DNA of 64,000 nucleotides, taken from positions 279,694-343,693 of the forward strand of contig JBBJOI010000001.1 in the NCBI GenBank assembly GCA_037721555.1, in the 5' to 3' direction. Below the pieces are notes generated by a model, which was not told where the DNA came from, did no database searches, and saw nothing but the letters and a program-made list of their open reading frames with translations. How positions within the stretch are numbered: the first letter of the stretch is position 1; each line of letters opens with the position of its first letter. The translations under genes and the position numbers were made by a program. The stretch is from Gaiellasilicea sp037721555 (lineage in GTDB: Bacteria; Actinomycetota; Thermoleophilia; Gaiellales; Gaiellaceae). Below are positions 57,665-64,000 of this stretch, piece after piece.

Positions 57665-58378
57665 CTACGCTGAGGCTGCGGCACGCAGCTGCGAAAAGAC
57701 GTCGGCCATCTCGAGGCCGGTACGAACCGCCTCGGCGCCCTTCGCCAGGCGCTCCTCCGCCTGGGAGGCATCCTCGAGCGTGAGCAGGCCGAACGAGACC
57801 GGGACGCCCGTCTCGAGCGCGGCGAGCTGGAGCCCGCTAGCAGCCTCGCCCGCGACGAAATCGAAGTGAGCAGTGTCGCCGCGGATGACGCACCCGAGCG
57901 CGACGATGCACGCGTAGCGCCGCGTCTTTGCGAGCGCCATCGCCGCAAGCGGCAGCTCGAAAGCGCCGGGCACGGGCACGACGGTGATGGCGTCGCGGGC
58001 GACGCCGGCGTCCTCGAGCTCCGCGAGCGCGCCCTCGAGGAGCTTGCCGGTGATGCGCCCGTTGAAGCGGCTGACGACGACGCCGACCGACCGCCGCGCT
58101 CCCTGCGGCGCGCCCTCGAGGACGCCGTACCCGTCAGGGACCCTGAACTCGCCGGCGGCGTGATCCGCCGGGGCGCGGCCGTTGTCCGCGGGAGCTTGTG
58201 TCGCTGCGACACTTTCTCCGTCCGCCGCGGCCATCGGCGCCGCCCCCTCCTCGGACTCAGGCTCGGACTCGCTCGCGGGCGCAGCCCCTGGAACCTCCTC
58301 GACCTCGGGTGGCGGGGGCTCGAGCACGGATTCCTGCCGCTCCTCGGGTGGGCCGGCCGCCCAGTCGCGCTCGCTCAC
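57665..58378 (-). CDS. ribH: 6,7-dimethyl-8-ribityllumazine synthase with about 85-residue N-terminal extension
   Basis: Penultimate step of riboflavin synthesis; usually about 155 residues assembling into 60-mer or decamer shells. The enzyme domain runs from about residue 90: VGVVVSRFNGRITGKLLEGA, VVPVPGAFELPLAAMALAKT (GAFE motif), CIVALGCVIRGDTAHFDFVA (DTxHF) and VPVSFGLLTLEDASQAEERL. Residues 1-85 are a low-complexity Ala/Pro/Glu-rich acidic leader (PPPPEVEEVPGAAPASESEP ... ADNGRAPADHAAGE). GTG 58378 overlaps the ribBA stop, and no later start is better placed, so the leader appears real. Confidence 0.94.
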   Translation of the reverse strand: MSERDWAAGPPEERQESVLEPPPPEVEEVPGAAPASESEPESEEGAAPMAAADGESVAATQAPADNGRAPADHAAGEFRVPDGYGVLEGAPQGARRSVGVVVSRFNGRITGKLLEGALAELEDAGVARDAITVVPVPGAFELPLAAMALAKTRRYACIVALGCVIRGDTAHFDFVAGEAASGLQLAALETGVPVSFGLLTLEDASQAEERLAKGAEAVRTGLEMADVFSQLRAAASA

Positions 58379-59649
58379 GCCTCGGCTCCCTCGAAGGGCT
58401 CTGCCTCGAACCGGAGGTCCTGGTGGTGCAGCGCGTGGCCGAGCTTCTCGCGCTTCGTGTGGAGGTAGCGCCGGTTGTCGTCGTTCGGGACGATCTCGAT
58501 CGGCACCTGCTCGAGAACGGTCAGTCCGAAGCCCTCGATGCCGGTCAGCTTCTTCGGGTTGTTCGTCAGGATCCGGATCGTCGTCAGGCCCAGGTCGGAG
58601 AGAATCTGGTGGCCGATGCTGTAATCGCGCGCGTCTGCCGGGTAGCCGAGCGCCAGGTTCGCCTCGACGGTGTCGAGCCCGTCCTCCTGCAGCTCATAGG
58701 CCTTGAGCTTGTTCAGCAGCCCGATCCCGCGCCCCTCCTGGGCCATGTAGAGGAGCACGCCCCGCTCCTCCGCTGCGATCCGGCGAAGAGCAAGCTCGAG
58801 CTGCTCGCCGCAGTCGCACCTGCGCGAGTGGAACACGTCACCCGTGAGGCACTCGGAGTGCACGCGCACGAGCACGTCCTCGGCCCCCTCGACGTCGCCG
58901 CGCACGAGAGCGACGTGGTGCTTGCCGGTCAGGTGCTCCCGGAAGGCAACCGCCGTGAACTCGCCGTACTCGGTCGGCAGCTGTACCGACGTGACGCGCT
59001 CGACCAGCTGCTCGTGCCGCCGCCGGTACTCGATCAGGTCGGCGACCGTCACCATCTTCAGCCCGTGGCGCTCGCAGTACGGGACGAGATCCGGGACGCG
59101 CGCCATGGAGCCGTCGTCCCTCATGATCTCGCAGACGACGCCGGCGGGGTTGAGGCCCGCGAGCCGCGCGAGGTCGACGGCTGCCTCGGTCTGCCCGGAC
59201 CGCCGGAGCACGCCGCCGTCGCGTGCGCGCAGCGGGAAGACGTGGCCCGGCTGGACGAGGTCGCGCGGCGTCGAGGTGGGGTCGACCGCAACCTGGATCG
59301 TGCGAGAGCGGTCGTGCGCCGAGATGCCGGTCGACACTCCTTCCCGTGCCTCGACCGAGACCGTGAAGGCGGTGCCAAACGGAGTCTCGTTTTCATCCGT
59401 CATCTGACGCAGCCCGAGCTCCTCGCAACGCTGTTCCGTGAGGCAGAGGCAGACGAGCCCGCGGGCGTGGGTGACCATGAAGTTGACGGCCTCGGGAGTC
59501 GCGAACTGGGCCGCGATCGTCAAGTCCCCCTCGTTCTCACGGTCTTCGTCGTCCACGACGACGACGAACTTGCCTGCCTGGATGTCCTCGATCGCCTCGG
59601 CGATGGTGGCGAAGGGGCTGTGGGTGCGCGGTTGGGCGGCGAGGCTCAC
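58375..59649 (-). CDS. ribBA: bifunctional 3,4-dihydroxy-2-butanone-4-phosphate synthase / GTP cyclohydrolase II
   Basis: 424 residues. The N-terminal RibB domain: VVVVDDEDRENEGDLTIAAQ, GTAFTVSVEAREGVSTGISA HDRSRT, RDLVQPGHVFPLRAR and RSGQTEAAVDLARLAGL. The C-terminal RibA domain: VRVHSECLTGDVFHSRRCDC GEQL with the zinc Cys triplet, MAQEGRGIGLLNKLKAYELQ and LTNNPKKLTGIEGFGL. It supplies both precursors of the riboflavin pathway. Overlaps ribE and ribH by 4 bp on either side. Confidence 0.97.
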   Translation of the reverse strand: MSLAAQPRTHSPFATIAEAIEDIQAGKFVVVVDDEDRENEGDLTIAAQFATPEAVNFMVTHARGLVCLCLTEQRCEELGLRQMTDENETPFGTAFTVSVEAREGVSTGISAHDRSRTIQVAVDPTSTPRDLVQPGHVFPLRARDGGVLRRSGQTEAAVDLARLAGLNPAGVVCEIMRDDGSMARVPDLVPYCERHGLKMVTVADLIEYRRRHEQLVERVTSVQLPTEYGEFTAVAFREHLTGKHHVALVRGDVEGAEDVLVRVHSECLTGDVFHSRRCDCGEQLELALRRIAAEERGVLLYMAQEGRGIGLLNKLKAYELQEDGLDTVEANLALGYPADARDYSIGHQILSDLGLTTIRILTNNPKKLTGIEGFGLTVLEQVPIEIVPNDDNRRYLHTKREKLGHALHHQDLRFEAEPFEGAEA

Positions 59650-60239
59650 GTGCGCATCGTATCGGGGCGCTCCGCTTCCGCTCTCGGCGGTGGGAGAAGT
59701 CTCTCGACGTACTTCGCGAGGACGTCCGTCTCGAGGTTGACGGCGTCGCCAGGGCCGAGGTCGGCCAGCGTCGTCTCGGCGAGCGTGTGCGGGACGAGGG
59801 CGACCTCGAAACCGGTGCCGGAGACGGCCGCCACGGTCAGCGAGACGCCGTCGACTGCGACCGACCCCTTCTCGACGCAGTGGCGCAGGAGCTCCGGCGG
59901 AGCCTCGATCGTCAAGCGCACACCCCCACCTTCGGCGGTGACAGACCGGACCGTGCCGACACCGTCCACGTGACCCTGGACGTAGTGCCCGCCGAGGGGC
60001 TCGCCCGCCCGCAGCGCCGGCTCGACGTTCACCTGGCCGCGGAACGGCTTCGCCCGCGATCGGGTCTCCGGGACGACGTCGAAGGTGAGCGTTGCAGCGC
60101 CGGCGCCGACGACGGTGAGGCAGACGCCGTTTAGGCCGACGGAGTCGCCGAGCGCCGCCTCCGTCCTGCAGCGCACGACGAGGCGTCCCTCCTCGTAGGA
60201 GACGACGGTTCCGACCTCCCGCACTAGCCCGGTGAACAT
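59646..60239 (-). CDS. ribE: riboflavin synthase alpha subunit
   Basis: 197 residues, two tandem lumazine-binding barrels: MFTGLVREVGTVVSYEEGRL with SVGLNGVCLTVVGAG in the first, and GGHYVQGHVDGVGTVRSV with KGSVAVDGVSLTVAAVSGTGFEVALVPHT (in parts) in the second. MFTG at 60239 is the family's canonical start; the longer open frame upstream runs inside ribD antisense-free space and is rejected. Dismutates two lumazines to riboflavin. Confidence 0.96.
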   Translation of the reverse strand: MFTGLVREVGTVVSYEEGRLVVRCRTEAALGDSVGLNGVCLTVVGAGAATLTFDVVPETRSRAKPFRGQVNVEPALRAGEPLGGHYVQGHVDGVGTVRSVTAEGGGVRLTIEAPPELLRHCVEKGSVAVDGVSLTVAAVSGTGFEVALVPHTLAETTLADLGPGDAVNLETDVLAKYVERLLPPPRAEAERPDTMRT

Positions 60240-60249
60240 GGGGCGAAGG

Positions 60250-61185
60250 TTACGGCTCGCGGAGATACGCCTCCACCAGCACGTCGTCGCCGACGCGGCT
60301 GCTGGTGACGGCATGCAGGTGGACTGGCTCGTCAAGAGCGTCGAGAATGCCCGGGCCTTCCCCCGAGAGAGTGGGCGCGAGGAAGAGCAGCAGCTTGTCG
60401 ACGCGACCTGCACGCAGGAACGCCCCAGCGATTGTCGGGCCGCCTTCGAGGAGCAGCGACTGCACCCCGTCCTCGCCCAGCTCCCGCAGCTCCTCCGCGA
60501 GCGGCCCCGAGTGGAGCTCGAGCTCGGAGCCCTCCGGCAGCGGGCCTTTCCCGAACGCGAGCCGCCGCGGCTGCCGGGTCACCGGCACGTCGCGCGCATC
60601 GAGCCGCGGATTCTCGAGCCGCACCGTTCCCATGCCCACGCCGACGGCGTCGGCGGCCGCGCGCAATTCGTGGACGAGCCGCAGCGACTCCGCGCCCGTC
60701 ACCCAGCGCGCCCCCGGCACCGTCACGCGGCCGTCGAGTGTTGCCGCGACCTTGTACGTGACGAACGGTCGCCGTTCGGCGACCCAGGTCCGCCAGGCCT
60801 CGTTCTGGCGGCGGGCGGCCGCAGACTCGGCGTGGACGGCGTCGATGCCGTCTGCCCGGAGTTGCTCCAGGCCGCCCGCTGCAAGGGGATTCGGATCGAG
60901 CGAGCCGGCGACCACCTTCGCGATCCCGGCCGCGCGGATGGCGTCGACGCAGGGCGGGGTCTTGCCGTGATGGGTACACGGCTCCAGGGTCACGTAGAGC
61001 GTCCCACCGCGCGCCCGCGCGCCGGCGGCCGCGAGCGCGACCACCTCACCGTGCCGTCCGTCCGGCTCGGTCACACCCTCACCGACAACAGCGCCGTCCC
61101 GCATCACGACGGCGCCGACCGTGGGCTTCGGGTACGCCTGGCCGCGCGCGGCCTCGGCGAGCTCGAGCGACCGTTCGAGGCTCAT
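60250..61185 (-). CDS. ribD: bifunctional diaminohydroxyphosphoribosylaminopyrimidine deaminase / reductase RibD
   Basis: 311 residues. Deaminase domain: YPKPTVGAVVMRDGAVVGEG, DGRHGEVVALAAAG with the zinc-binding His and catalytic Glu as HGE rather than the common HAE, and TLEPCTHHGKTPPCVDAIRAAG with the two zinc Cys. Reductase domain: FVTYKVAATLDGRV, GMGTVRLENPRLDARDV, LLLEGGPTIAGAFLRAG. ATG 61185 overlaps the rpe stop (ATGA). No FMN riboswitch is visible ahead of the operon. Confidence 0.95.
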   Translation of the reverse strand: MSLERSLELAEAARGQAYPKPTVGAVVMRDGAVVGEGVTEPDGRHGEVVALAAAGARARGGTLYVTLEPCTHHGKTPPCVDAIRAAGIAKVVAGSLDPNPLAAGGLEQLRADGIDAVHAESAAARRQNEAWRTWVAERRPFVTYKVAATLDGRVTVPGARWVTGAESLRLVHELRAAADAVGVGMGTVRLENPRLDARDVPVTRQPRRLAFGKGPLPEGSELELHSGPLAEELRELGEDGVQSLLLEGGPTIAGAFLRAGRVDKLLLFLAPTLSGEGPGILDALDEPVHLHAVTSSRVGDDVLVEAYLREP

Positions 61186-61859
61186 CGGAGCGTGTCGGCG
61201 AGCCGGCGGTAGGCGGTGCCAGGATCCGCTGCGGCGAAGATGCCGCTGCCGACGACGAGCAAGTCTGCTCCCGCCTCGCGCACCGGAGCGAGGTTGCTCT
61301 CCTTGACGCCGCCGTCCACCTGGATGAGGCAGTCGACGAGCGTGCGCAACCGCGCGATCCGCCCGTACGCCGCTTCCATCAGCTCCTGGCCCGAGTAGCC
61401 GGGCTCGATCGACATGCAGAGGCAGAGGTCGGCCTCGGCGGCCTCGGCCGCCTCGGCCGCCGCCTCCGGCTGTGTCGAGGGGTTGAAGGCGATGCCTACC
61501 GCGAGGCCGAGGTCGCGCGCCTGCGCCGCGACCTCGCGCGCGTCGGCGGCCACCTCGACGTGGAAGGTGATGCTGTCGCCGCCCGACTGCGCGATCTCCG
61601 GGAAATGGTGCACCGGATCGTCGACCATCAGGTGGCAGTCGATCCTGCCGCCGGCCTCGTGGATGAGCGGCGCGATCGAGCGCAGAACCACTGGCCCGAT
61701 CGTCACCGGCGGAACGAAGTGGCCGTCGCCCACGTCGAAATGGAAGAGCCGCGCACCCGCAGCGAGCAGCTCCTGGATCTGCTCCCCGAGCCTCGCGAAG
61801 TCGGCCGCATAGAGCGACGGCTCGATCTCGACGGCCCGCACCCACTCGCGCCAACCCAC
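61182..61859 (-). CDS. rpe: ribulose-phosphate 3-epimerase
   Basis: 225-residue TIM barrel: IEPSLYAADFARLGEQI, FHFDVGDGHFVPPVTIGP (metal His/Asp), CHLMVDDPVH, FNPSTQPE, MSIEPGYSGQEL and QVDGGVKESNLAPVREAGAD with the C-terminal catalytic Asp. Links the pentose phosphate pathway to supply ribulose-5-phosphate, which is a substrate of RibB in the adjacent operon. The linker AAAEAAEAAEA near 135 is a short Ala/Glu repeat. Confidence 0.93.
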   Translation of the reverse strand: MGWREWVRAVEIEPSLYAADFARLGEQIQELLAAGARLFHFDVGDGHFVPPVTIGPVVLRSIAPLIHEAGGRIDCHLMVDDPVHHFPEIAQSGGDSITFHVEVAADAREVAAQARDLGLAVGIAFNPSTQPEAAAEAAEAAEADLCLCMSIEPGYSGQELMEAAYGRIARLRTLVDCLIQVDGGVKESNLAPVREAGADLLVVGSGIFAAADPGTAYRRLADTLR

Positions 61860-61883
61860 GCTGCGATCCTAGACTCGAGCGCT

Positions 61884-63089
61884 TCAGACACGCAGCCGAG
61901 CGATGAAGAAGCCACTCGTGCCGTGGACGTGCGGGAGTGTCTGCAGGAACTCCGGCCGTCGCTCGTGCCGGAACTGTGCCCACCCCTCGATGGGCTCCAC
62001 CTCCAGGCCGGAGGCGTCGACGACTGCCTCCGACTCGTCCGCGTTGACCGTGCAGACGGAGTAGACGATCGTGCCGCCCGGTCTCACGCGTTCGGCAGCC
62101 GCGCGCAGGAGGTCGAGCTGCAGGTCGGGCAGCGGCTGCGCGCGCCAGCGGAGATCGGCACGCGACGCGAGCACGCCGAGGCCCGAGCACGGCGCGTCGA
62201 CGAGCGCACGGTCGAACCCGGTCAGCTCCGGCGGCAGCGCCCGCCCGTTGGCCTGCACGACGAGGACGTTCGAGGCGCCGAGCCGGCGAACGTTCTCCTC
62301 GAGCTCACGTGCCCGAGCCTCGCTGAGCTCGACGGCGACAACCTCGCCCGCGAGCATCGTCGTCTTGCCGCCCGGAGCCGCGCAAAGGTCGAGCACACGC
62401 TCCCCCTCCCGCGACCCGACGACGTGCCCGGCGAGCTGCGAGCCGCGGCTCTGCGGCCAGAGCCGGCCCTCGGCCAGGGCCGCCTCGTCGACACGGGCGA
62501 CCTGATAAGCGCCCGGGATGTCCGTCGTCGAGCCGCTCGGGGGCTGTCCCCGAACATGTCGGACGACGAGAGGAGACGGCTCGTTTTGGGCGCGCATCAG
62601 CGCGAGCGCGTCCGTCTCGCCCAGGTCGCGGTTCCAGACCTCCCAGATCCAATCGGGATAGGAGTGCTTCAGCGGGCCCTCGGGCAGCCCCGCGAGCAGG
62701 GACTCGATCCCGTCCGCGACCCGGCGCAGAACCGCGTTCGTGAACGGCACCGCCCGCTCGAGCCCGGCGCGCCGGACGAGCTCGACCGACTCGTTCACGG
62801 CCGCGTAGCGAGGCACGCCCCCGAGATAGCCAAGCTGGTAGGCGCCCAGCCGTAGGGCAGCCCGCACCGGTGGATCGAGCTTCCGCACCGGTCGCTTGCC
62901 GAGCGTCTCGATCGCGTGATCGAGCGTCCGCACGCGTTGCACCGACCCGAGCGCGAGCTGCCGGGCAAGCGCGCGGTCGCGCTCGTCGAGGCCCGCCGAC
63001 GCACTGCGGAGCACTCGATCCGCGTACGCATCCTCCTCGAACACTCGCCGCAGCACCTCGTACGCGGCACGCCGAGCCGGTGCGATCAT
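61884..63089 (-). CDS. rsmB: 16S rRNA (cytosine(967)-C5)-methyltransferase RsmB
   Basis: 401 residues. N-terminal NusB-like domain: ARRAAYEVLRRVFEEDAYAD ... RALARQLALGSVQRVRTLDH ... RLGAYQLGYLGGVPRYAAVNESVELV (in parts). C-terminal methyltransferase: VLDLCAAPGGKTTMLAG (SAM motif I), VDAPCSGLGVLASRADLRW (catalytic TC/PC motif IV) and IVYSVCTVNADESEAVV (nucleophile Cys, motif VI). ATG 63089 overlaps the upstream GNAT stop (ATGA). Confidence 0.95.
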   Translation of the reverse strand: MIAPARRAAYEVLRRVFEEDAYADRVLRSASAGLDERDRALARQLALGSVQRVRTLDHAIETLGKRPVRKLDPPVRAALRLGAYQLGYLGGVPRYAAVNESVELVRRAGLERAVPFTNAVLRRVADGIESLLAGLPEGPLKHSYPDWIWEVWNRDLGETDALALMRAQNEPSPLVVRHVRGQPPSGSTTDIPGAYQVARVDEAALAEGRLWPQSRGSQLAGHVVGSREGERVLDLCAAPGGKTTMLAGEVVAVELSEARARELEENVRRLGASNVLVVQANGRALPPELTGFDRALVDAPCSGLGVLASRADLRWRAQPLPDLQLDLLRAAAERVRPGGTIVYSVCTVNADESEAVVDASGLEVEPIEGWAQFRHERRPEFLQTLPHVHGTSGFFIARLRV

Positions 63090-63553
63090 CGGAGCGTCTT
63101 CACCATCACCAGGCAGGGGTTGTCCGGGCCCCACAGGCCGTGGATCTCCTCCAGCGCCAGGAACCCGACGCCTTCGTAGAACAAGCGAGTCCGGCCATAG
63201 CCCTCGTTCGGGTGTGTCGGCCCGAGCGTCTTCACCTGCAGAAGCTCGAACGACCGCTCGCGTAGGTAGCTCTCGGCCGCAGCTACGAGCGTCCGGCCGA
63301 TACCTGTTCGATGCCGCTCCGGCAGGACCGCCATCACCCAGATCTCCGCCGCGCGTCGCGTGTGCAGCTTCAGGGAGAGAAACCCGGTAGCTCGGCCGCT
63401 GTCGTCGCGACTTGCGAACGTGGGCAGCTCAGACACCCCTCGGACGTACTCCGCTGTCGCGCTCTCGATCCCGAACCACTCCGGAACTGCGCGAAGAATC
63501 GACGCACAGAGCTGCGAACGCTCCTCGGGTGCCGCGACCTCGACGACGTTCAG
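63086..63553 (-). CDS. GNAT family N-acetyltransferase, probable CTG start overlapping fmt
   Basis: The GNAT core is clear: AEIWVMAVLPERHRTGIGRT LVAAAESYLRERSF (acetyl-CoA loop RxTGIG), LLQVKTLGPTHPNEGYGRTR and LFYEGVGFLALEEIHGLWG. The first ATG/GTG/TTG (GTG 63436) would delete an N-terminal stretch that is evidently coding, VVEVAAPEERSQLCASILRA VPEWFGIESATAEYVRG. In frame, a CTG at 63553 overlaps the fmt TGA as CTGA, giving a normal 155-residue protein. Substrate unknown. Confidence 0.8.
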   Translation of the reverse strand: MNVVEVAAPEERSQLCASILRAVPEWFGIESATAEYVRGVSELPTFASRDDSGRATGFLSLKLHTRRAAEIWVMAVLPERHRTGIGRTLVAAAESYLRERSFELLQVKTLGPTHPNEGYGRTRLFYEGVGFLALEEIHGLWGPDNPCLVMVKTLR

Positions 63554-64000
63554 CGAAGACCTCGCCGCCAGGCCTCGTACGTCATCCGGCGGCCGCCCTC
63601 CGGTTGCACCTCAACGGGGACGAGGTCGCCGCCCTCCAGCCGGGCGCGCCAGATCGTGACGCGCCGGCCGTGCAGCTCGGCCCGCGCGCCGATGTGCGGC
63701 GAGAGCGCGCGGATCCGGTTGAGGCTCTCTCGCGGCTCCGAGAGGTCGAGCTCGCGGTCGGCGGGCTCGATCTTCGCGGCATAGCTCGGCTCGCCCTCCT
63801 GCGGGCGGAAGGACGGCGACGGCAGCACCTCCTCCAGCAGCTCTGCCGCGAGCGCCGCCGCCCGCGCGAAGACGGCTCCAGCGTCGTCCTCCGGCTCGAG
63901 CGGGAACCCGCGCTGCGCGGCGATCGGCCCGGCGTCCAGCGCCTTCACCGTCTCGTGGAGCGTGACGCCCGTCTCGCCGTCGCCGGCCATGAGCGCCCGC
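63550..64000 (-). CDS. fmt: methionyl-tRNA formyltransferase, N-terminus beyond window
   Basis: C-terminal half only. The catalytic domain end is visible (GDGETGVTLHETVKALDAGP IAAQRGFPL), then the linker, and the C-terminal tRNA-binding beta barrel (EPSYAAKIEPADRELDLSEP, ALSPHIGARAELHGRRVTIW RARL). The full protein is about 310 residues; here about 150 remain before the right window edge. Formylates initiator Met-tRNA. First gene of the fmt-GNAT-rsmB-rpe-rib run. Confidence 0.93.
   Translation of the reverse strand, partial: RALMAGDGETGVTLHETVKALDAGPIAAQRGFPLEPEDDAGAVFARAAALAAELLEEVLPSPSFRPQEGEPSYAAKIEPADRELDLSEPRESLNRIRALSPHIGARAELHGRRVTIWRARLEGGDLVPVEVQPEGGRRMTYEAWRRGLR

Noticed and set aside
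61186..64000. FMN riboswitch ahead of the riboflavin genes
   Set aside because: The rib genes follow rpe and rsmB by 4-bp overlaps; no conserved FMN-aptamer sequence is seen in the short gaps.

Overview
The window is high-GC chromosomal DNA with many GTG, TTG and possibly CTG starts and tight 4-bp stop/start overlaps. Gene content and order point to an actinobacterium, most likely of the class Thermoleophilia (Gaiellales/Solirubrobacterales type). The indicators are a split PntA1-PntA2-PntB transhydrogenase, an AddAB pair with two nucleases, a BaeRF10 protein, a type IB topoisomerase, and a long conserved housekeeping block running fmt-rsmB-rpe-ribDE-ribBA-ribH ... recG ... coaD ... plsX-acpP-rnc-smc-ftsY-ffh-rpsP-rimM-trmD-lepB-rplS-rnhB-yraN-comM-dprA. 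The taxonomic call is an inference from gene order; no rRNA is present. One tRNA (Leu, UAA) is present.

Layout. 1-8.2 kb is an accessory stretch: the end of a glutamate dehydrogenase, a small ABM-like protein, a broken cupin gene, a short CDF transporter, a cyclic-nucleotide-binding protein that has lost its patatin domain, tRNA-Leu, DUF3105, rmuC, a BaeRF10 protein and a broken DUF488 gene. 8.3-10.7 kb carries trxB, a CorA-like transporter and a PAS/zinc-ribbon protein. 10.9-19.4 kb is a leftward DNA-repair run: methyltransferase, nth, phosphoesterase, addA, addB. 19.5-26.6 kb holds a small Lsr2-like/AT-hook protein, topoisomerase IB, an isocitrate/isopropylmalate-type dehydrogenase, a ferritin-like protein, the pntA1-pntA2-pntB operon and an ornithine-cyclodeaminase-family protein. 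From 27 kb to the right edge almost everything is leftward and is core machinery: DNA uptake and processing (dprA, comM, a solitary DNA methyltransferase, yraN, rnhB), the ribosome/SRP/translocation block, smc-rnc-acpP-plsX-rpmF, coaD-rsmD, recG, a FakB-receiver-FakA set, asp23-rpmB and the riboflavin operon.

The most unusual feature is a family of dispersed intergenic elements of about 75-165 nt, at 7.5, 10.7, 56.7 and 57.4 kb, with half-copies at 27.1 and 57.6 kb. The copies share matching terminal inverted repeats and, in the long ones, a central hairpin whose stem sequence changes between copies while pairing is kept. One half-copy lies exactly at the 5' breakpoint of a decayed HAD-type gene.

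Decay is a second theme. Cupin, DUF488, HAD-like and probably GerMN-like genes are broken by several frameshifts, a PIN toxin has a one-base shift, and the NTE/patatin-like gene is truncated. Genes longer than 1000 codons (addA, smc) are intact, so uniform sequencing error is an unlikely explanation for all of these, but single-base events need read support. Three genes (rnc, the PIN gene, and a GNAT gene overlapping fmt) appear to need non-canonical starts.
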